Source: CAWKEY01 sp963848675 | Lineage (GTDB): Bacteria > Pseudomonadota > Gammaproteobacteria > Methylococcales > Methylomonadaceae | DNA length: 40,391 nt | NCBI GenBank assembly: GCA_963848675.1 | Contig: CAWKEY010000081.1 | Coordinates: 1-40,391 of the forward strand | Direction of reading: 5' to 3' | Shown: piece after piece, positions 12,910 through 19,723 of the stretch | Numbering within the stretch: position 1 is the stretch's first letter | Layout: each line of letters begins with the position of its first letter | The notes under the pieces: model-generated | What the model was told of the DNA's origin: nothing | The model's input: the letters and a program-made list of their open reading frames with translations, nothing else | Databases searched by the model: none | Program-made: the position numbers and the translations under genes

Positions 12910-15900
12910 ATGACCGAAGACCAACTGGAACAAGAAACCCTGAGCTGGCTGGCCGATGTCGGCTATACGGCTGTCTATGGCCCTGACATTGCCTTCGATG
13001 GCAACACACCCGAGCGCAGCAACTACACCCAGGTGGTTTTAGTCGAACGCTTACGCAACGCGATCAACCGGCTTAATCCTCTGTTGCCTTTGGTCGCCCG
13101 TGAAGATGCCTTGCAGCAGGTCTTGAATCTGGATACGCCGGTGCTGCTGGCGGCCAATCGCCACTTTCACCGCTTGCTGGTCAACGGTGTGCCGGTGCAA
13201 TATCAGAAGGATGGCGAGACAAGAGGCGATTTTGTCCGGTTGATTGATTGGGATTCGCCCTCAAATTTTCCCTCACCCCAACCCTCTCCCGGAGGGAGAG
13301 GGAGCTCTTTGAACGAATGGCTGGCGATTAATCAGTTTTCCATCAAAGGCCCAAAAGTTACCCGTCGTCCTGACATCATTCTGTTCATCAATGGCTTGCC
13401 GCTGGTGCTGCTGGAACTGAAAAACCCCGCCGACCTGACTGCCGATGTATGGAAGGCCTTTGACCAGATACAAACCTACAAAGAACAAATACCGGATGTG
13501 TTCCAGTACAACGAAATACTGGTCGTCTCGGACGGCACTGAAGCCCTTATGGGTTCACTTTCTGCTGACGCTGAGCGCTTTATGGCCTGGCGCACCATCG
13601 ACGGACTGACACTTGACCCACTGGGTCAGTTTAATGAACTGGAGACACTGGTGCGCGGTGTCTTGGCTCCAGACTATCTGCTGGATTTTTTGCGCTTCTT
13701 TGTGCTGTTTGAAGATGACGGCACACTGGTGAAGAAGATCGCCGGTTATCACCAGTTCCATGCGGTGCGTTTAGCCATCACCCAGGTCATAGCCGCATCC
13801 CGGCCCGGTGGCAGTCAGAAAGGCGGCGTGGTCTGGCATACGCAGGGTTCAGGCAAGAGTATGACCATGACCTGCTTTGCCGCCCGCGTGATGCGTGAAG
13901 TAGCGATGGAAAACCCGACCATCGTGGTGATTACCGACCGCAATGATCTGGATGGGCAATTGTTTGGCGTGTTCTCGCTGGCGCAGGATTTATTGCGTGA
14001 GCAGCCAGTACAGGGCGAAACGCGTCAGGATTTACGGGCCAAATTAGCCAATCGCCCTTCTGGCGGTATCGTGTTTGCGACCATTCAAAAGTTCATGCCC
14101 GGTGAGGATGAAGACAGCTACCCCGTGCTGTCGGATCGTCATAATATTGTCGTGATAGCCGATGAAGCGCACCGCACCCAGTACGGTTTTGAAGCCAAGC
14201 TAAAAACCCGGAAATTACGGGGCAGCGCGTTGAGCAGTGACCAAGGCGCTGTCGCGGATGCTTCCTCGTACTACCAAGTCGGCTATGCCCAGCATTTGCG
14301 AGACGCACTACCCAACGCAACCTTTGTCGCTTTCACTGGTACGCCCGTATCCTCCGAAGACCGCGACACACGCGCCGTGTTTGGTGATTACATCCACATC
14401 TACGATATGCAACAGGCACGAGATGACGGGGCCACTGTCGCGATTTATTTTGAATCACGCCTGGCTAAACTGGGCTTGAAGGCAGAGTCATTGCCCGAGA
14501 TTGATGCCGAGGTGGATGAACTGGCGGAAGACGAGGAAGATGATCAGCGAGCCCGGCTGAAGAGTAAATGGGCCGCACTGGAAAGCATCGTCGGCGCGGA
14601 ACCCAGAATCCAGCAAGTGGCGGCCGATCTGGTTGCCCATTTTGAAGAACGCAACAAGGCGCAATCCGGTAAAGCCATGATCGTGGCCATGAGCCGCGAA
14701 ATCTCGGTGCATCTGTATAACGCGATCATTGCCCTACGTCCCGACTGGCACGATGATGATCCCGAAAAGGGTGTGATCAAGGTGGTGATGACCGGTTCTG
14801 CCAGCGACAAGCCATTGCTGCGGCCGCACATCTATTCCAAACAAGTCAAAAAACGACTGGAAAAGCGATTCAAGAATCCCGAAGACCCCATGCGCTTGGT
14901 GATCGTGCGTGATATGTGGCTCACCGGATTTGATGCGCCTTGTGTGCATACGATGTATGTGGACAAGCCCATGAAAGGTCACAACCTGATGCAAGCCATT
15001 GCCCGAGTGAACCGGGTATTCCACGACAAACAAGGCGGTTTGGTGGTCGATTACATCGGCATCGCCAGTGATCTGAAACAAGCCTTGAAGGAATACACCG
15101 CCAGCAAGGGACGCGGCAGCCTGACCGTCGATGCCCATGAAGCCTATGCCGTGCTGGCAGAGAAAATTGATATTCTCCGTGCTATGCTGCACACATTCGA
15201 TTACAGCGGATTCCTGACCGGAGGCCATAACATACTGGCGAAAACCGCCAACCATGTGCTCGGCATCAAAGAGGGCAAGAAGCGCTTCTGCGACACTGCC
15301 TTGGCGATGTCCAAGGCTTTTACCTTGTGTTGCACGCTGGATGAAGCCAAGGCCGTGCGTGAAGAGGTCGCCTTCTTCCAGGCGGTCAAAGTGTTGCTGA
15401 CCAAGAAAGACATCAGCAGCAAAAAGAAAACCAATGAAGAGCGTGAGCTTGCCATCCGCCAGATTATCGCCTCGGCGGTGGTATCTGAAGAAGTCGTGGA
15501 TATTTTCAATGCAGTGGGTCTGGAAAAGCCGAATATCGGTATTCTGGATGAAGACTTCCTGGACGACATGCGCAACCTGCCTGAACGTAATCTCGCCGTG
15601 GAATTGCTGGAGCGTTTGCTGGAGGGCGAAATTAAAACCCGCTTCGCCAGTAATGTCGTCCAGCAAAATAAGTTCTCCGAACTGCTGACCAAAGTCATCA
15701 TGCGTTATCAGAATCGCTCCATCGAAACCGCGCAGGTGATGGAAGAGTTGATCCAGATGGCGAAGAAATTTAAGGAGGCAGTGAACCGAGGAGCCGATCT
15801 TGGCCTTAACAGTGACGAACTGGCCTTTTATGATGCGCTGGCAAACAACGAAGAGTCAGTTCGTGAACTGGGGGACGAAACTCTCAAGAAAATCGCCCAT

Positions 15901-16086
15901 GAACTGGCGGAAAATTTACGTAAAAGCACCAGTGTGGACTGGTCGGTACGAGAGAGTGTCCGCGCCAGCCTGAGATTGATGGTTAAGCGGATATTGCGTA
16001 AATACAAATACCCACCCGCCAAACAGGAAGAGGCTGTTCAACTGGTGCTGGAGCAGGCAGAGAGTTTGTGTGCAGAGTGGGCTTAG
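12910..16086 (+). CDS. hsdR: type I restriction endonuclease subunit HsdR
   Basis: The motor and nuclease subunit that translocates DNA and cleaves unmodified targets. The start at 12910 is chosen because GGAG lies 7 nt upstream; an in-frame TTG at 12868 has no such site. The product has 1058 aa. The N-terminal nuclease domain shows the PD-(D/E)xK elements in RRPDIILFINGLPLVLLELK (about 151-170). The helicase core follows with Walker A TQGSGKSMT near 310, DEAH in IADEAHRTQYG near 417, FTGTP near 477, and the late motifs MWLTGFDAPC and MQAIARVNRV. The C-terminus matches the DUF3387 helical domain. A short palindromic repeat is inserted in frame at about residues 120-132, in the nuclease domain before the PD motif; whether activity survives is unknown. 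It follows the ATPase-like gene by about 50 bp in the same operon. Confidence 0.95.
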   Translation: MTEDQLEQETLSWLADVGYTAVYGPDIAFDGNTPERSNYTQVVLVERLRNAINRLNPLLPLVAREDALQQVLNLDTPVLLAANRHFHRLLVNGVPVQYQKDGETRGDFVRLIDWDSPSNFPSPQPSPGGRGSSLNEWLAINQFSIKGPKVTRRPDIILFINGLPLVLLELKNPADLTADVWKAFDQIQTYKEQIPDVFQYNEILVVSDGTEALMGSLSADAERFMAWRTIDGLTLDPLGQFNELETLVRGVLAPDYLLDFLRFFVLFEDDGTLVKKIAGYHQFHAVRLAITQVIAASRPGGSQKGGVVWHTQGSGKSMTMTCFAARVMREVAMENPTIVVITDRNDLDGQLFGVFSLAQDLLREQPVQGETRQDLRAKLANRPSGGIVFATIQKFMPGEDEDSYPVLSDRHNIVVIADEAHRTQYGFEAKLKTRKLRGSALSSDQGAVADASSYYQVGYAQHLRDALPNATFVAFTGTPVSSEDRDTRAVFGDYIHIYDMQQARDDGATVAIYFESRLAKLGLKAESLPEIDAEVDELAEDEEDDQRARLKSKWAALESIVGAEPRIQQVAADLVAHFEERNKAQSGKAMIVAMSREISVHLYNAIIALRPDWHDDDPEKGVIKVVMTGSASDKPLLRPHIYSKQVKKRLEKRFKNPEDPMRLVIVRDMWLTGFDAPCVHTMYVDKPMKGHNLMQAIARVNRVFHDKQGGLVVDYIGIASDLKQALKEYTASKGRGSLTVDAHEAYAVLAEKIDILRAMLHTFDYSGFLTGGHNILAKTANHVLGIKEGKKRFCDTALAMSKAFTLCCTLDEAKAVREEVAFFQAVKVLLTKKDISSKKKTNEERELAIRQIIASAVVSEEVVDIFNAVGLEKPNIGILDEDFLDDMRNLPERNLAVELLERLLEGEIKTRFASNVVQQNKFSELLTKVIMRYQNRSIETAQVMEELIQMAKKFKEAVNRGADLGLNSDELAFYDALANNEESVRELGDETLKKIAHELAENLRKSTSVDWSVRESVRASLRLMVKRILRKYKYPPAKQEEAVQLVLEQAESLCAEWA
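13270..13304 (+). repeat. short dispersed palindromic repeat inserted in frame in hsdR
   Basis: A GC-rich element with perfect 9-bp arms, CCCTCTCCC (13282-13290) and GGGAGAGGG (13294-13302), separated by 3 nt. It belongs to a common class of intergenic repeats in proteobacterial genomes that read as Pro/Ser/Gly-rich peptides when they fall in genes. Here it adds about a dozen residues (PSPQPSPGGRG) between two HsdR segments that otherwise continue normally. A related palindrome lies at 35691-35720. Confidence 0.75.
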
Positions 16087-16171
16087 ATAGGCAGCTAAAT
16101 TGTTGACCTCAATAACGAGCCTCCAAACTGGTGCGAACCGCACATTACCCAGTCGATTATCTTACCCTCTG

Positions 16172-16225
16172 AAAGCCTCGTTGATCCTCTTGATCCTCTT
16201 GGTCCTCTTGGTCATCGGGGCTTTT
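16172..16225 (+). terminator. candidate terminator after hsdR, with a 9-bp tandem repeat in its loop
   Basis: Arms AAAGCCTCG (16172-16180) and CGGGGCTTT (16216-16224) pair with one wobble and are followed by a short T-run. The 35-nt loop is four tandem 9-bp units beginning TTGATCCTC (16181-16216; the last two differ by one or two bases). The long loop and short T-run make it a weak terminator candidate; the repeat itself is certain. Confidence 0.45.
16181..16216 (+). repeat. four tandem 9-bp units
   Basis: The units are TTGATCCTC, TTGATCCTC, TTGGTCCTC and TTGGTCATC, directly head to tail. They fill the loop of the hairpin after hsdR. Such short arrays often vary in copy number. Confidence 0.9.
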
Positions 16226-16254
16226 GTATGTTTAAACCGTGATAAGGAGTCTTT

Positions 16255-16434
16255 ATGAAACTCACTTTCAAATTACTATTGTTTGGGTTAATTACCGTTT
16301 GTGCTCATGCGGATTGTGATCCTTATGATCCAGCTAATCCGACTACAACTAACCCATTTTATCCTGCCGACCGCCAAAACCCGATTCAGGTGGATTTTCA
16401 CCCACACACCACCCTTCCGGTGATCAATTGGTAA
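16255..16434 (+). CDS. small predicted secreted protein, 59 aa
   Basis: A 60-codon open frame with a strong ribosome-binding site (AAGGAG at 16243-16248, 6 nt before the ATG). The first 20 residues are a typical Sec signal peptide: MKLTFK, a hydrophobic core LLLFGLITV, then CAHA as the likely cleavage site. The mature part of about 39 residues is rich in Pro, Asp and Asn (DPYDPANPTTTNPFYPADR) and has a single Cys near the cleavage site. I do not recognise the family. It lies between hsdR and a run of palindromic repeats, next to prepilin-like remnants. Confidence 0.6.
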   Translation: MKLTFKLLLFGLITVCAHADCDPYDPANPTTTNPFYPADRQNPIQVDFHPHTTLPVINW

Positions 16435-16551
16435 ACAAACAATGCAACAACCAATGCGCCTGTCCTGGGCGCAGTCGAAGGGAGCCAGAGAACACGATGA
16501 AAAAAAGTAAACTAGACTTTCTCCCAGTCATTGTTGCCTCTGGACGAGGTT

Positions 16552-16612
16552 GTAGGAGGGGCTTTAGCCGCGACTTTCGCTAGCCGGCCGTCGCGGCTAA
16601 AGCCCCTCTTAC
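16552..16612. repeat. REP-like inverted repeat
   Basis: Two 23-bp arms (16552-16574 and 16590-16612) are perfect inverted copies except for one base, around a 15-nt centre that contains GCCGGC. Each arm carries GGGGCTTTAGCCGCGA, resembling the GTAGGAGCGG-type REP sequences known from Pseudomonas and relatives. This is the layout of a paired REP element. The rest of 16435-16763 is non-coding: a second GC-rich hairpin (16684-16716) and no other open frame I trust. A short frame starting at 16497 runs into this repeat and is probably not a gene. Confidence 0.8.
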
Positions 16613-16683
16613 CAAGGACAGATGGGTCTCCCGAAGCCGCTGCCGCAAGAGGCCAAGCGGATGGACGATAGGTATAGGCTTTT

Positions 16684-16716
16684 GCCCTGTGCGCGCCCTT
16701 CGGCTGTGCGCAGGGC
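16684..16716. repeat. GC-rich hairpin
   Basis: GCCCTG (16684-16689) pairs with CAGGGC (16711-16716), and the stem extends inward by several more pairs including wobbles. There is no T-run on either strand. It is probably another dispersed palindrome or a structured intergenic RNA. Confidence 0.45.
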
Positions 16717-16763
16717 AGGTTTAGATTTTATGGTGAAAATTACAACATCAAGACAGGTGAGCT

Positions 16764-16949
16764 ATGACAAACAGACGACGCTCTAAAACCTTGCAACACG
16801 GCAAGACGCTGCTGGAAATTTCGGCGCTCCTGCTGGTACTGATTACTCTGACCGGGCTGGCGGTGCCCTATTTTGCCGCCATCGGCCACACCGGGATGGA
16901 CCAGACAAGCGAAGCCACCCTGGAAACGCTTAAGTCAGCGATGCCCTAA
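16764..16949 (+). CDS. prepilin-like short protein, possibly a gene remnant
   Basis: This 61-aa open frame carries a class III (type IV pilin) signal. A basic leader ends in Gly, followed by KTLLEIS with Glu at +5 and a hydrophobic helix (ALLLVLITLTGLAVPYF). After the helix only about 22 residues remain (DQTSEATLETLKSAM), far less than the 100 or more of a normal pseudopilin. A purine-rich site (AGGTGAG) lies just before the ATG. A related sequence follows at 17051-17158. The most likely reading is the 5' end of a pseudopilin gene whose remainder has been lost. A genuine mini-pilin cannot be excluded. Confidence 0.5.
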   Translation: MTNRRRSKTLQHGKTLLEISALLLVLITLTGLAVPYFAAIGHTGMDQTSEATLETLKSAMP

Positions 16950-17014
16950 AACCTTGCGCCTTTAACCAATGGACACAAGAAAAATTGGAAGAATCACGAG
17001 CCGCCACGGCGTAG

Positions 17015-17042
17015 GATGGGTAGAGCGGTAGCGAAACCCATC
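17015..17042. repeat. short inverted repeat upstream of the second prepilin fragment
   Basis: GATGGGT (17015-17021) and ACCCATC (17036-17042) form a perfect 7-bp inverted repeat around 14 nt. It resembles dispersed hairpins of the GTAGGATGGGT...ACCCATC type found in many proteobacterial genomes. It lies where the leader of the second prepilin-like sequence should be, with an in-frame stop (TAG, 17021-17023) inside it. Confidence 0.6.
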
Positions 17043-17050
17043 AGCAAGGC

Positions 17051-17158
17051 ATGACGTTGCTGGAATTAACCGTGGTGCTGCTGGTGCTGATTGCGCTGGC
17101 CGGATTGGCGATACCCTATGTCGGCGGCATCGGCAACACGCCTTGCGACCAGGCTTAA
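17051..17158 (+). pseudogene. prepilin N-terminal fragment
   Basis: The frame reads QQG then MTLLELTVVLLVLIALAGLA and IPYVGGIGNTPCDQA before a stop. It has a Gly/Met processing site, Glu at +5 and the hydrophobic helix of a type IV prepilin. It aligns with the sequence at 16764-16949 over about 35 residues. Its leader is cut off by a repeat and a stop codon, and it ends right after the helix, so it is a broken copy. It lies about 50 bp upstream of the MoxR gene. Confidence 0.6.
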
Positions 17159-17207
17159 TAGGCCTTTTGTAATTTGAAGAGTTACCAACCTTTACGGATT
17201 GAATCTA

Positions 17208-18113
17208 ATGGATGACAGCTTAAACAATCTGCTGGCTGCGGCCAATCAAATCATTCTCGGCAAAGACCGGCAAATCCGTCTGGCGGTTTGTTGTTTGCTG
17301 GCAAAGGGGCATTTGTTGATTGAAGATATGCCGGGCGTGGGTAAAACCACACTGTCGCACAGTCTGGCGAAGTTGTTTGGCATGGATTACCAGCGTATTC
17401 AATTTACCAGCGACTTGTTGCCGGCCGACATCATCGGTTCTTCGATATTCGTGGCCGAGCAGCGGCAGTTTACATTTCATCTGGGGCCGATTTTCAAGCA
17501 AATGATTCTGGCTGATGAGATCAATCGCGCGACGCCCAAGGCCCAAAGCGCATTGCTGGAGGCGATGGAGGAAAGACAGGTGACGGTGGATGGTCATACC
17601 TACAAGCTTCCGGAGCCGTTTTTTGTGATTGCCACGCAAAATCCCTCTTGCCATGTGGGTACTTTTCCGTTGCCGGAGTCGCAGTTGGACCGGTTTTTGA
17701 TGCGCATTGAATTGGGTTATCCCGATCACCGCGCCGAACGCGAGCTGCTGTCCGGACGTTCGCGTTATGAGTTGCTGGATGATTTGCCCGTGCACATGCC
17801 GGTTGAGCAGTTGCAGACTTTGCAGCAGGCGGTCGGCAAGGTCTATGTTTCAGGGGCCCTGCTGGATTATGTGCAGGCCATCATTGCTTTTACCCGGCAA
17901 TCCGGCCAATACGATTCCGGCTTGTCGCCGCGCGCCGGTTTGGCCCTGCTGACGGCCGCCAGAGCCTGGGCTTTGATGGCCGGGCGGGATGCGGTTATCC
18001 CTGAAGATGTGCAGGCGGTTTTACCTGCGGTTGCCGGGCACCGCATTCGTTCCGGCATCGGCGATTCGGAAACAATTGTGGCGCCGATTTTGAATACTGT
18101 CGCGGTGATATGA
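17208..18113 (+). CDS. MoxR-family AAA+ ATPase
   Basis: A complete MoxR ATPase of 301 aa. Walker A is PGVGKTTLSHSLAK at about 42-55. It is followed by FTSDLLPADIIGSSIF, Walker B ILADEINRATPKAQSALLEA, sensor 1 VIATQNPS, PLPESQLDRFLMRIELGYPD, and a C-terminal lid (SPRAGLALLTAARAWALMAG). MoxR proteins act as chaperone-like ATPases, often for VWA-domain partners or metalloenzyme maturation. ATG 17208 is preferred over the in-frame TTG at 17199. The usual downstream partner, a DUF58 gene, is missing: a frame starting at 18111 in an ATGA overlap stops after about 20 codons, and decayed transposase DNA follows. The ATPase is therefore probably an orphan of a truncated operon. Confidence 0.88.
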   Translation: MDDSLNNLLAAANQIILGKDRQIRLAVCCLLAKGHLLIEDMPGVGKTTLSHSLAKLFGMDYQRIQFTSDLLPADIIGSSIFVAEQRQFTFHLGPIFKQMILADEINRATPKAQSALLEAMEERQVTVDGHTYKLPEPFFVIATQNPSCHVGTFPLPESQLDRFLMRIELGYPDHRAERELLSGRSRYELLDDLPVHMPVEQLQTLQQAVGKVYVSGALLDYVQAIIAFTRQSGQYDSGLSPRAGLALLTAARAWALMAGRDAVIPEDVQAVLPAVAGHRIRSGIGDSETIVAPILNTVAVI

Positions 18114-18213
18114 GCTATCGGCTTTGCAGGTATATGATTGGTCGGTTGAACCTAAAAACCGCAGTTGAATAAAAATATAAAATCTGAAAGGCTCGTGCTT
18201 TTTGAGCCGAGCC

Positions 18214-18813
18214 ATGATTTTACCTCCCAAAGTTATTCACCCAACGGGTGAGCCAGAATTTACGCCTAAAAAGTCAGAAATAAGCGCACTGATTGCCGAC
18301 ACCTTTAATGGAAAAATACATATTGAATGGGATCCACAGTCCCCAGTGACCACCTTGTGGCAACTTGCGTTTTTCATACACTATTTAAAAACGGGGCATC
18401 GCTTTATGCCTTGGGTTGAAGAATGTCCCTTGCGCTATACTAGTCCTAACGCCCCTAAAAAGATAAATGTCTTGGGTTCTTTTGTGCTGTCCATTTTGGC
18501 TGGATATACCCGTTACGCCCATATTACGCGAATACAAGGGGATTGCGTCAATGCCCCCTTATTGGGCATGACTAAAGTGGTCTGAGAAGACAGTGCGCGT
18601 AATGCGTTGAAAGCCATTCCATAAAATGCAGGCGTTTCCTGGCTGCAAAAGCATTTATATCAATCCTATAATCCATTGCTGGAACTGCCGTGGATATTGG
18701 ATGCGGATGTCACCGTTAAAACGTTATATGGCCACCAAGAAGGGGCCACGGTCGGCTACAACCCACACAAACCCGGCCGACCATTGCACACCTATCACAC
18801 CTACATGTTTTGA
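18214..18813 (+). pseudogene. decayed DDE transposase (IS4/IS1380-like)
   Basis: The N-terminal part reads as a transposase (EISALIADTFNGKIHIEWDP, then YTSPNAPKKINVLGSFVLSI, AGYTRYAHIT). An in-frame TGA at 18583 interrupts it. Translation continues in the same frame with EDSARNALKAIP, a second stop TAA at 18622, and LDADVTVKTLYGHQEGATVG followed by YNPHKPGRPLHTYHTY, a catalytic-domain motif of such transposases. A third stop comes at 18811. Homology ends there and the C-terminal half is missing. The stretch 18814-19006 carries an open frame end (WYRILSEAMKKYLKG and on) that I do not recognise. The exact IS family is uncertain. Confidence 0.8.
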
Positions 18814-19006
18814 CGAGTTGAAAGCAACTGCGCCGCAGTTGACCCCTTTGCAATGCTGGTATCGAATTTTAAGTGAAGCAATGAAAAAATATCTGAAGGG
18901 GGCAGTCTTAAAACCGCCAGATTTAATAAATTACATGAGCTAAACGCTCTACATAACTCGATTTTACTTGTCAAGTTTATGCTGATTTTTATTGGCAGGG
19001 ATATAT

Positions 19007-19564
19007 TCAATTGCGGTTTTTAGGTTCAGCGGTTAACATGATTTTTGGAGCTCCATAGCCATAACAAAGGTCAAGAATAGGTTGTGACAAGCGGGCTTGA
19101 GAACGCTTTTCCAAGGGTCGAACAAAGACCTGCTTGGGCTGTTGAGAGATAGAGCTATAACCTTGGCGAGTCCGACGCAAGCCACGAGTGTCGCCCACCT
19201 GCACCCAGTTAGCGGCACGATAAATAGTGCTATGAAAGTACTGAGGATCGACGAACGTCTCTAACAATAATAAGGGATAGCCGAAGCATTGCAGCCAATC
19301 CTCAGAAATGCGCCGTTCACATAAGGACAAAATGCAGGATGCAAGGTTAGGGTAATGATGCTCGGGAAGAATCAGAAAGCGACTATTGTTAGCGACCAGA
19401 TGCAGGCGATCATATTGAACCCGATAGCTCCAACCGATCCACTAATCACGCGCAGCACATTACCACGCTGCGGCGGAAAAGCTGATTAGTGCCAGCCATT
19501 CATTATGATAGCTTGCGACATACCACAAGGTATGCCCGGATTGTTGGCGCCGATTGAAAATTGA
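19007..19564 (-). pseudogene. DUF4338/DruA-like gene with two in-frame stops
   Basis: On the minus strand the frame reads HTLWYVASYHNEWLALISFS, AAAW, stop, CAARD, stop, WIGWSYRVQYDRLHLVANNS, RFLILPEHHYPNLASCILSL, and then an open part to the end. That part includes ETFVDPQYFHSTIYRAANW, VQVGDTRGLRRTRQGYS and KQVFVRPL. This is the hallmark order of DUF4338 (PF14236), the DruA family of the Druantia anti-phage system, which is also widespread as transposon-linked genes. The stops are TAA at 19460-19462 and TAG at 19442-19444. The first part of the protein is also missing, as homology fades near 19564. An isolated, dead copy among other mobile remnants looks more like a transposon gene than a defence locus. 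Confidence 0.75.
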
Positions 19565-19585
19565 CTACCCGTAGCTGTTTTGGGT

Positions 19586-19696
19586 TCATTTCAGGCCGTC
19601 GGCTTGCGCTCTTATTTGCTCGATCAGGTCCACGATAGCCGACTCGCCCTTTTCGAAAGCGACATGAATTTCATCGTGGGAAGGTATTTTGATCGG
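19586..19696 (-). pseudogene. IS66-type transposase N-terminal scrap
   Basis: About 36 codons on the minus strand read IKIPSHDEIHVAFEKGESAI and VDLIEQIRAQADGLK before a stop. This resembles the first residues of IS66-family TnpC, where an IPS-R/H-DEIH-AFEQGE motif precedes a coiled coil. No start codon is in place and nothing follows. It lies directly downstream of the arsenic operon. Confidence 0.5.
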
Positions 19697-19723
19697 GCTG
19701 CCTAGCCGATCGACTTGGCTAAC

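Noticed and set aside
14734..15666. A 310-codon antisense open frame inside hsdR
   Set aside because: It mirrors the GC-rich codon pattern of hsdR, and the sense strand carries all helicase motifs.
16497..16580. A short frame starting MKKSKLDFLPVIVASGRG
   Set aside because: It ends inside a REP-like palindrome; the 5' part may be a gene remnant, but too little is left to judge.
18626..18943. A 105-codon plus-strand open frame
   Set aside because: It covers the decayed transposase in the wrong frame for most of its length, then an unrecognised tail; it looks accidental.
19007..19564. Active Druantia defence system
   Set aside because: The gene is interrupted by two stops and truncated, and none of the other Druantia genes lie nearby.
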